Assembly: GCA_023663945.1 (NCBI GenBank)
Contig: JAMPGL010000026.1
Location: 1 to 53,193, forward strand
Source: Lachnospiraceae bacterium
GTDB lineage: Bacteria; Bacillota; Clostridia; Lachnospirales; Lachnospiraceae
DNA: 53,193 nt
Direction: 5' to 3'
The position numbers were made by a program, and so were the translations under genes. Below the pieces are notes generated by a model that worked only from the letters and a program-made list of their open reading frames with translations, made no database searches and was not told the origin of the DNA. Each line of letters begins with the position of its first letter. The first letter of the stretch is position 1. Of this stretch, positions 9,087 to 15,130 are shown piece after piece.

Positions 9087-10154
9087 TCAATAAGGCTTTT
9101 CCCATTCCCTGCTTTTGCGGAGAAAATCATTTTTATACGTATATAAATCTGATAAGTCATAATGAAAATTATTTTTCCAACATGCATACCCAAAACTGAG
9201 CTGGTCTCTCCTGCTCTTATTTTTAACCTCGTTCCACCAGCTCAGCATTACATTCTGCAAAATATGATCATGATGCAAACGCACAAGGCAAGCGCCATCA
9301 ATCAATCCATTATTTGCAGGATACCCTTCTTGGGAATATCCGCTCATTTGTTTTTCAATTATTTCTGGAACATCTTTTCCTATTGAAGCACACACTTCGG
9401 CTTCCTCATATGCGCAATCCCTAACAAAGTGCGGAAAGCAAAGCATAGCGCTTCCTCTGCTGTATGTTTCCATATATTTCCTCAAATCACCTATAATCTG
9501 TATTTTCCCATCGATATAAATGGAAAAATCATATTCCGTTAGATATTCATGACACAAGATTTTATACTTTCTGGAAAGTCGCGCCATATCCAGTTTTTCG
9601 TTGTTATCAATGTGTCGAAAAGACCATACATTCGAAGTTAAATTTTGATTATCTGTAAAGCAGATATAATCAAAGTTCTTATCAATATATTCCGGTTCGC
9701 AAAGAGTATCATATCCTCCTGTAACTACCGTATAAATAACCCCTTTCCCATGAAATGCCAGATTAAGAGGGCACGAATGCTGGTAATATTTTTCATATAC
9801 ACTTTTTGCATATTTCTGAAATTGCCGAACTAATGACTCATCAAATTCTTCTTCCATTTTTTTCTTTTTGTCTTTAAGAAAATTTTCTTCTTTTGCTATA
9901 ATGTCTAAATCACTTACCATCTCCTCCAATAATATAATTAATCGAGCTTCATCTTTTCCTTTAACTGCCATATTGATACTTCTATCATAAACATCTACAT
10001 ATGCACTTAATTTTTGTATGTAATTGCTTGTCCATGCTTTATATTCTGCATATAGAAGTGCCGTAACATCTTCTATCGGAAAATCTTCAATTGACAAGTT
10101 TCCTTTTGCAACACAGTTTTTAAGGCTGCTTAAAATATTTGCACTTCTATCCAC
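9087..10154 (-). CDS. DUF616-like (TOD1/MUCI70) glycosyltransferase-domain protein
   Basis: A 355-aa protein. Residues 1-130 are helical and charged, with a lysine/glutamate-rich stretch (KDKKKKMEEEF). Residues about 135-350 match the DUF616 glycosyltransferase-like domain: VIYTVVTGGYDTLCEP, FDYICFTDN, DFSIYIDGKIQI (D-x-D-like metal site) and a late PANNGLIDGACLVR. The start is GTG at 10154, eight bases after AAGGGGG. It lies 41 bp after the fused glycosyltransferase and 26 bp before the GT4-like gene. The N-terminal helices could mediate interaction with a partner transferase or with flagellin; this is speculation. Confidence 0.75.
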   Translation of the reverse strand: MDRSANILSSLKNCVAKGNLSIEDFPIEDVTALLYAEYKAWTSNYIQKLSAYVDVYDRSINMAVKGKDEARLIILLEEMVSDLDIIAKEENFLKDKKKKMEEEFDESLVRQFQKYAKSVYEKYYQHSCPLNLAFHGKGVIYTVVTGGYDTLCEPEYIDKNFDYICFTDNQNLTSNVWSFRHIDNNEKLDMARLSRKYKILCHEYLTEYDFSIYIDGKIQIIGDLRKYMETYSRGSAMLCFPHFVRDCAYEEAEVCASIGKDVPEIIEKQMSGYSQEGYPANNGLIDGACLVRLHHDHILQNVMLSWWNEVKNKSRRDQLSFGYACWKNNFHYDLSDLYTYKNDFLRKSREWEKPY

Positions 10155-10195
10155 AATTTGTTCCCCCTTTGCAATATCTTGTCATTATTAATATT

Positions 10196-12076
10196 TTACA
10201 AAACCGCCACTGCATCAGCCTTATTGAAAATATAATCCAAAACTTCCTCAATTCTTCCTTTTAAAGAATGCTTTTCCCTCACTTTCTTATATCCGTTAAT
10301 TGCAATCCTGATCCTTTGATCCTCGTGCTTCAAATAATATGCTATCTTATCTTCCAATTCCTGTAGATTATGATAGACCTCCAAATCCTTTCCAATTTCA
10401 AAATACTCTTCAAGCTCCGGCTGATAATTGGTCAGGCAGAAACCGCCCACCGCCATAATATCCCAAACTCGTAAAGGTATTCCGCTCTCAATGCTTCTGG
10501 ATGTAATGTTCAAGTTTATCCTGCTCAGATAAAACACCTTAGGCATTTCATTCCCATATTCGAGCCACGGTCGAACTTTCATCTTCTTCAAAATTTTTCT
10601 TACTGAATCATCCGCATATAACACAACTGGAAATCGCTTTTGTAAAGTTTCCAGAATTTTAATCCTTTCAATCTCATTACACTTTCTTACTAACCGCATA
10701 CTTTCGCAATAATAACGCTTATCTATGTTCCAAGCTTTCCAAGTATCTTCCGGCTGTTTCGATGCCATATAATCAATCAACTCTTCCGAAGCCTTATCAA
10801 AAATGGTTGTATTTTTATCCCATACACAGTCCATTTCCTCAATAATTTTCTCAGCTTCTTCTAAATACCTTTTTCCTTCTTCATCAAATGTCTCTTCAAA
10901 GCCACGGTTATTATATAAACGCCCTACAAAAGATACTTCGCTGGAATACTTTTTCTCGTCCCTTTTTCCGATATGTACCGCTCCAAAATTGTCGATTTCC
11001 GGTGCCAGAGGGAGGTAAAATAAGTGTTTTAATCCAAGACCTTTTAAACGCTCATATTGTTTCCTGTCAAATACGCTGATATAATTGACTTCATTCAGAG
11101 CTTCTTTACTGTATAACCCCATAAGCGGGGAGTCATAAACCCATGAGTAATAAGGTATCTGAAAATCTTGGCAGGCATTGGACACTCCCTGACTGAAATC
11201 ATAAGTTACTACTAAATCATAGTGCCCTTCTTCCAAAAGCTCTTCCACAATCCCATAATCTTTAATGTCCGCACTGCCGCCATTTTCCAAAGTAATCTTA
11301 ACCATCGGTATTGTTACATTATGTCCCAATTGTGTCAGGACAGAGGGAATCCCGATAGATTGTATCTGCCTGCTGTGTAAAAATAAAATTCTCTTTCTAT
11401 CTTTCTGTGAATCAGCAATTTCCGGATATTCCCGCAATAAAATTTCCCTGTTTTCATTATAATGCCAAAAAGCCGGCGCCCCGCAGGCATGAATCACCCA
11501 ATTGTTCTTTTGAGCCGGAACCGCTATCTTATATCCTGCCCTGCGAAATTCCATACACTGTGAAATATCATAAAAATCAAAACCGCGGAAAACATCTTCC
11601 CTCCACGGAATATCATACTGGGTTGCCATCAAGAACCCGTCAATTGCTTCTACCTCTTTATGACCGCGTTTCAAATGTGTGATATTGTCAAATCCACCCT
11701 TTATAAGTTCTTCCAACTTATAAAAATTACCGCATCGCTGTTCATGCCACATAACGCCATCTTTTGACAGTTTTTCTGCTCCCACGATTCCTGCCATACC
11801 AATCTTGGAATCCTTTTTAAAAAGTTTTAACAGATAATCCAAAAAGTATGGTTCCACAACAAAAGTATCCTGATGCAGATAAATTTTATATTTTGCATCG
11901 GATGCCTGCATAGCTTCGTTATAGCCGGATGTCATAGATGAGGCATCTGTCACAGTAATCACATCTGTCTGGTATCCCTCCGGAACATGCAGAAGACTTA
12001 AATACATCATGCATTCCTGAAGCTGCTGCTCATCATTGGTACATATAATGAAACAAATTTTATATTTATCGGTCAT
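10196..12076 (-). CDS. Bifunctional GT2-like + CgeB-like glycosyltransferase
   Basis: A 626-aa two-domain enzyme. Residues 1 to about 230 are a Glyco_tranf_2_5-type domain (KICFIICTND, SDAKYKIYLHQDTF, GFDFYDISQCMEF). Residues about 245-620 are a CgeB/DUF3880-type domain (KRILFLHSRQ, SWVYDSPLMG, VSFVGRLYNNRG, SGIPLRVWDIMAVGGF). The two halves are homologous to the separate neighbours 2568-3278 and 1403-2566 in the same order. ATG 12076 is preferred to 12100 because AAGGTGG lies six bases upstream; it overlaps the preceding gene by 11 bp. A protein able to attach two sugars in sequence, or to act processively on flagellin, is plausible. Confidence 0.85.
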   Translation of the reverse strand: MTDKYKICFIICTNDEQQLQECMMYLSLLHVPEGYQTDVITVTDASSMTSGYNEAMQASDAKYKIYLHQDTFVVEPYFLDYLLKLFKKDSKIGMAGIVGAEKLSKDGVMWHEQRCGNFYKLEELIKGGFDNITHLKRGHKEVEAIDGFLMATQYDIPWREDVFRGFDFYDISQCMEFRRAGYKIAVPAQKNNWVIHACGAPAFWHYNENREILLREYPEIADSQKDRKRILFLHSRQIQSIGIPSVLTQLGHNVTIPMVKITLENGGSADIKDYGIVEELLEEGHYDLVVTYDFSQGVSNACQDFQIPYYSWVYDSPLMGLYSKEALNEVNYISVFDRKQYERLKGLGLKHLFYLPLAPEIDNFGAVHIGKRDEKKYSSEVSFVGRLYNNRGFEETFDEEGKRYLEEAEKIIEEMDCVWDKNTTIFDKASEELIDYMASKQPEDTWKAWNIDKRYYCESMRLVRKCNEIERIKILETLQKRFPVVLYADDSVRKILKKMKVRPWLEYGNEMPKVFYLSRINLNITSRSIESGIPLRVWDIMAVGGFCLTNYQPELEEYFEIGKDLEVYHNLQELEDKIAYYLKHEDQRIRIAINGYKKVREKHSLKGRIEEVLDYIFNKADAVAVL

Positions 12077-12737
12077 TTTTTGCCACCTTACGCAATTCAT
12101 TTGTCAATTTCTCAACTTGTGAAGAAGGTTTTTCTATCTTTTCAATAGCTTCCAACGCCCTTTCAAATTGATTTCCTTCCAGCCAAATATCCGCTTCCTC
12201 CAATAATAATTTTTCCTGTCCCGGAAATGCCTCATTTGCATACTGTATAAGCAAAAGAGCATTTATCGAATCTGCTTTCTGTCTAAGGCATCGCGCTATA
12301 TATATAACATTTTCTTCTCTCTTTTTTGTTTCTTTTACAATAATCGTTCCGATTGCCATTCCGCTTATCCGGTCTTCTATCAGCCATTCCAGCGCCTGCT
12401 CAATGTAGTCATTCGGAACCGCATTTTCTATCCGAAGCCCGCAATGCTTTATTCTCTGATATTTCTGTTCCACATCATCAAGAGAAGAAACTTTATAAAA
12501 AATATCTGCTTTAATTCCTAAATCGGGCAATCTTTTCTTTTCCCTCAGCCACAAATTTAAGAAGCAGTCCAGCATAATCAGCTGATTCTCTTTTCCTTTT
12601 AATTTGGAATAAGCCTTATCCTGCGCCAGATACAACATTAGATCCTTTATCTGCGTAAATCCTGTTCCCTTTTCCAGTCTTTGATTAATTTCCTTTTTCA
12701 ATTGCAATAATTCTTTGTACTGTTGCTTCAGCTTCAT
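12066..12737 (-). CDS. Helical protein of unknown function, first gene after flagellin
   Basis: A 223-aa protein I do not recognise. It is mostly helical and charged, with an N-terminal coiled-coil-like segment (KQQYKELLQLKKEINQRLE) and a C-terminal TPR-like stretch (EEADIWLEGNQFERALEAIEKIEK). No signal peptide or transmembrane helix is visible. Its start (ATG 12737, site GAGGG) is immediately beyond the flagellin terminator, and it overlaps the fused glycosyltransferase by 11 bp. It could be a scaffold or chaperone for the glycosyltransferase, or a flagellin-binding factor. This is inferred from position only. Confidence 0.68.
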   Translation of the reverse strand: MKLKQQYKELLQLKKEINQRLEKGTGFTQIKDLMLYLAQDKAYSKLKGKENQLIMLDCFLNLWLREKKRLPDLGIKADIFYKVSSLDDVEQKYQRIKHCGLRIENAVPNDYIEQALEWLIEDRISGMAIGTIIVKETKKREENVIYIARCLRQKADSINALLLIQYANEAFPGQEKLLLEEADIWLEGNQFERALEAIEKIEKPSSQVEKLTNELRKVAKNDR

Positions 12738-12751
12738 AATTCCCTCGAAAG

Positions 12752-12783
12752 AAAAAAGGGCTGACGAAAGCCAACCCCTTTTC
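12752..12783 (-). terminator. Rho-independent terminator after flagellin
   Basis: On the minus strand an eight-pair stem (GGGTTGGC / GTCAGCCC, with G-U pairs) with a TTTC loop is followed by six T. It lies just after the flagellin stop and ends right before the ribosome binding site of the next leftward gene, so readthrough would supply the modification operon at a lower level than flagellin. Confidence 0.8.
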
Positions 12784-12806
12784 TATTGGTAGTTTTACAT
12801 TCCTGA

Positions 12807-13637
12807 TTAACCAAGTAAGGACAATACGCCCTGATTAGCCTGATTAGCCTGTGCAAGCATAGCCTGACCTGCCTGAGCAAGAATCTGGCTGTTGGAGTAC
12901 TTAACCATTTCAGTTGCCATATCTGTATCGCGGATCTGGCTCTCTGCACTGGTAGTGTTCTCAACAACGTTATCCAGATTATTAATGGTGTGCTCAAGCC
13001 TGTTCTGGATGGCACCCAAATCAGAACGCTGTTTGCTGATTGCAGTCATAGCCGCTTTAATGGTGCTGATTGCATTCTGCGCATTACTCTGGCAGCTAAC
13101 GCCTGAACTACTTAACCCATTAACGGTAATCCCTTCTGCATCCATTGACTTAATTGATACAGAAATTCTGTTTCCAGAAGTTCCTTCGGATCCAACCTGC
13201 AAATCAATACCGCCACTCCAACTACCATCAAGAAGCATTTTCTCATTAAAGGTCGTAGTCTGTGCTACACGATCAATTTCCTTGATCAAAGCATCAACTT
13301 CGCTCTGGATATAGCTCTGGTCTTCTGACTGGTTGGTTCCGTTTGCAGCCTTAACTGCAAGCTCGTTCATTCTCTGAAGCATATCATGTACTTCATTAAG
13401 TGCGCCTTCTGCTGTCTGCACTGCGCTGATACCATCCTGTGCGTTCAGGGAAGCCTGTGTAAGACCTCTGATCTGACGTCTCATCTTTTCGGAAATAGCA
13501 AGACCTGCTGCATCGTCTGCCGCGCGGTTTACCTTATAACCGGAAGATAACTTCTCTGTCTGCTTAGCCTGTGTCTTGGTTGTCAGTCCTAACATTCTGT
13601 TAGAGTTGATTGCTGTTAAATTGTGTTGTACTACCAT
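12807..13637 (-). CDS. fliC: Flagellin, short Clostridia type
   Basis: A 276-aa flagellin. The N-terminal D0/D1 helices (VVQHNLTAINSNRMLG, EKLSSGYKVNRAADDAAGLAISEKMR) and C-terminal D1/D0 (QIRDTDMATEMVKYSN, ending NQGVLSLLG) are intact. The middle domain is only about 50 residues, Ser/Gly rich, and carries a cysteine near 182, unusual for flagellin. The TLR5-facing helix reads LQRMNELAVKAAN (87-99), with Asn where the Salmonella motif has Arg90. ATG 13637 follows GGAGG; an upstream in-frame start would lie in the leader. The short Ser/Thr region and downstream glycosyltransferases suggest O-glycosylation. Expression is probably tied to csrA and the invertible promoter upstream. Confidence 0.97.
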   Translation of the reverse strand: MVVQHNLTAINSNRMLGLTTKTQAKQTEKLSSGYKVNRAADDAAGLAISEKMRRQIRGLTQASLNAQDGISAVQTAEGALNEVHDMLQRMNELAVKAANGTNQSEDQSYIQSEVDALIKEIDRVAQTTTFNEKMLLDGSWSGGIDLQVGSEGTSGNRISVSIKSMDAEGITVNGLSSSGVSCQSNAQNAISTIKAAMTAISKQRSDLGAIQNRLEHTINNLDNVVENTTSAESQIRDTDMATEMVKYSNSQILAQAGQAMLAQANQANQGVLSLLG

Positions 13638-13644
13638 AGTATTT

Positions 13645-13680
13645 ACCTCCATGTGTTTGTTTTCATGCAAATCCGTTTGC
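13645..13680 (-). promoter_or_regulatory. Putative CsrA binding sites in the flagellin leader
   Basis: On the minus strand the flagellin Shine-Dalgarno is embedded in ACACATGGAGGT (13645-13656), close to the CsrA consensus ACARGGAUGU, and a second GGA motif (AAACGGAT) lies about 20 nt upstream (13671-13678). Two GGA sites with one over the SD is the arrangement known for B. subtilis hag. Binding by the adjacent CsrA-like protein is inferred. Confidence 0.55.
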
Positions 13681-13705
13681 ACGCGTTTTTAGTTTTATAA
13701 TAAAC

Positions 13706-13753
13706 CGGATGCGCTGCTTATTGCCGGGCCCTGACCTTCTGCCGGCACATCCG
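13706..13753 (-). terminator. Long hairpin between csrA and flagellin
   Basis: The arms CGGATGTGC and GCGCATCCG (one G-U pair) enclose a second GCCGG/CCGGC pairing. It begins just after the csrA stop. There is no T-run, so it may be a transcript-processing or stability structure rather than a true terminator. Confidence 0.5.
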
Positions 13754-13764
13754 CCTATTACCGT

Positions 13765-14037
13765 TTAGCGGGTTTCCAAGTTTCCCTTTGTAATAATGAC
13801 TTTGGGTTTCTTCTTGTACTTCTCCGGATGTTCTTCTTCCCTGTAATATTTAGGAAGCTTTTTTCTTTCCTCTAAATCAGTAATCTGCTTCTCCAAGACG
13901 CTGCTTCTGACGATATTGACCTCCTTGGGCGCATCGATCATGATTCTCATGTGCTTTCCGGTTCCTCCCAAAAAGACAATCTTTATATCATCTCCAAGCA
14001 TCAAATATTCTTCTGTTGCCACTGACATTCTTAACAT
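13765..14037 (-). CDS. csrA: CsrA-like carbon storage / flagellin translation regulator
   Basis: A 90-aa protein. The core (EEYLMLGDDIKIVFLGGTGKHMRIMIDAPKEVNIVR) is clearly CsrA. It differs from the family in two ways. The usual LTRK-type residues 4-7, part of the RNA-binding face, are MSVA here. It also has a lysine-rich C-terminal extension of about 38 residues. The later conserved Arg of the VxR region is kept. In Firmicutes CsrA represses flagellin translation and is antagonised by FliW; no fliW gene is seen in this window. ATG 14037 lies behind AAGGAGG. The gene is directly upstream of flagellin. Its own leader has several GGA triplets, so autoregulation is possible. Confidence 0.9.
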   Translation of the reverse strand: MLRMSVATEEYLMLGDDIKIVFLGGTGKHMRIMIDAPKEVNIVRSSVLEKQITDLEERKKLPKYYREEEHPEKYKKKPKVIITKGNLETR

Positions 14038-14085
14038 AGCTTCCTTCCTCCTTGAATTTTTTAGTCCATTCTGTTAAATACTAAT

Positions 14086-14109
14086 GTAACATAATGTATA
14101 TTGTGTTAC
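14086..14109. repeat. Recombination site A (palindromic, left end of invertible segment)
   Basis: The left arm GTAACATAAT and right arm ATTGTGTTAC flank a central GTAT on the plus strand. It is near-identical to site B at 14887-14910, whose centre reads ATAC, so the two asymmetric centres are in opposite orientation. It lies 49 bp upstream of csrA. Confidence 0.85.
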
Positions 14110-14204
14110 CTTCTACTGCCTATTGTTCCGAGGTCGGAGCTATTTCAGGCATTCCACAGTAATATGCCTTTCAAACCTGCCAATGGCAATTTCACGCATC
14201 CGGT

Positions 14205-14798
14205 TTAAATTTCAATATTGCGAAAAATCTCATCTCTGTCGTCCTGCTCAATTCCCAGATAACGCACAGTGACTTGAAAAGAAGAATGGTTATAGATATT
14301 CATAAGCAGTGCAGGCTTAATTCCCTGCTGCCATGCATAATATCCGAACGTTTTCCGCAGGGAATGGCAGCTTACCACTCCTTCCAGCTTACATGCCGTT
14401 GCCGCCTTTTTGATAATGCGGAAGGCTTGTACTCTCGAAATGGAACCGCCCTCTTTTCTATTGTTTTCAAAAAGAAATATCTCCTCCGTGACGCTCTTTT
14501 TCTGACTGGCCAGATACCTCTTGTATTCCATGAGAGCATTCTGTATATTTTGGTTTATCAGAATCATAGAATTTTTATCTGTCTTTTGCTCTGTGATGCA
14601 TAAATGTTCTTTGCACCTTTTTAAACCAAAATCATAGACATCCCCCCATCTCAAACTTAAGATGTCGGAAATGCGAAGCGCCGTATTCAATCCCATTACC
14701 AGTAGCAGATAGTTCCTCTGGTTAGGGCATGTGCTTCGATAATACTCCTTTAAATGGCGTAAATCCGCCTCTTTGCGTATTGGTTGTGCTGTATTCAT
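14205..14798 (-). CDS. Small tyrosine recombinase (probable DNA invertase) inside the invertible segment
   Basis: A 197-aa catalytic-domain-type tyrosine recombinase, similar in size to FimB/FimE-like invertases. All active-site residues can be placed: Arg42 (ALRISDILSLRW), Lys72, His145 and Arg148 (HSLRKTFG), His171 (NHSS) and nucleophile Tyr180 (VRYLGI). It lacks the separate N-terminal core-binding domain of XerC/D. ATG 14798 has an AGGAGG site. It lies between the two inverted sites, so it would flip with the segment. In this orientation it reads toward csrA, and readthrough could give basal csrA-flagellin transcription. A weak promoter (TTGTTA-N17-TGTAAA) overlaps the opposing sigma-28 promoter. 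Confidence 0.93.
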   Translation of the reverse strand: MNTAQPIRKEADLRHLKEYYRSTCPNQRNYLLLVMGLNTALRISDILSLRWGDVYDFGLKRCKEHLCITEQKTDKNSMILINQNIQNALMEYKRYLASQKKSVTEEIFLFENNRKEGGSISRVQAFRIIKKAATACKLEGVVSCHSLRKTFGYYAWQQGIKPALLMNIYNHSSFQVTVRYLGIEQDDRDEIFRNIEI

Positions 14799-14838
14799 AG
14801 CTTCCTCCTAAAAATTTTTATTTTTTTTATTTCAGCCC

Positions 14839-14865
14839 TAAAGTTTTTTCTTTACATGCCGATAT
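14839..14865 (+). promoter_or_regulatory. Sigma-28 (FliA/SigD) flagellar promoter, pointing away from flagellin
   Basis: The -35 TAAAGTTT (14839-14846), an 11-bp spacer and the -10 GCCGATAT (14858-14865) match the enterobacterial sigma-28 consensus at 15 of 16 positions, and the B. subtilis SigD pattern equally well. It is 22 bp inside site B and fires rightward, across site B toward 15131. Its only logical flagellar target in the window, csrA-flagellin, lies on the other side and strand. Confidence 0.88.
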
Positions 14866-14880
14866 AAAAAATGTAACAAA

Positions 14881-14916
14881 GAAGAGGTAACACAATATAC
14901 ATTGTGTTACCTCTTC
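14881..14916. repeat. Recombination site B (palindromic, right end of invertible segment)
   Basis: The arms GAAGAGGTAACACAAT and ATTGTGTTACCTCTTC flank a central ATAC, giving 16-bp perfect arms. The inner 24 bp (14887-14910) match site A except at one arm base and with the centre reversed. The longer symmetry than at site A could mean it is the better recombinase-binding site or that it also forms an RNA hairpin. Confidence 0.85.
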
Positions 14917-15130
14917 TTGCTATGCAGAATAAACTCAATTGCAAGCCGCACTCACTCTCTCAGATCTCTTTGCAAATCCTTTCACAGCTGCTTATGTGCA
15001 AAACCTGCAATTCCCCTCATTTTTCATATTTTTATAAAATATCTAAATTCTTTCATACGTTTTATACCTATAGTTCTATATAATTAGAACAAAAGGGTTA
15101 TTACACCCGATAATAAAAGGAGGCAGCATC

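Larger units (their letters stand above)
14086..14910. mobile_element. Predicted invertible DNA segment (flagellin phase switch)
   Basis: Two palindromic sites in inverted relation bracket about 780 bp. Inside are a tyrosine recombinase gene (14205-14798) and, near the right end, a sigma-28 promoter on the plus strand (14839-14865). Outside are csrA-flagellin on the left and a second tyrosine recombinase on the right. Inversion maps position x to 28996 minus x, which puts the promoter at about 14131-14157 on the minus strand, reading into csrA at 14037. The present orientation would therefore be OFF for flagellin. The same logic operates in Salmonella Hin and the C. difficile flagellar switch, but this layout is inferred only from sequence here. 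Confidence 0.8.

Noticed and set aside
12734-13015. A 93-aa ORF antisense-free but in another frame of flagellin
   Set aside because: It overlaps the flagellin coding region and terminator, has no ribosome site and odd composition.
14086-14916. The two palindromes as ordinary bidirectional terminators
   Set aside because: Neither is followed by a T-run, they match each other almost exactly, and their centres are inverted around a recombinase and a flagellar promoter. Termination may be a side effect but does not explain the identity.
14902-15087. A 61-aa ORF between site B and the second recombinase
   Set aside because: It starts with TTG inside the palindrome, lacks an SD and has Cys/His/Ser-rich composition. 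Treated as leader.
15098-15117. A CCGATAAT just before the second recombinase as another sigma-28 -10
   Set aside because: There is no TAAA-type -35 at the right distance, and it would start transcription at or after the ribosome site.
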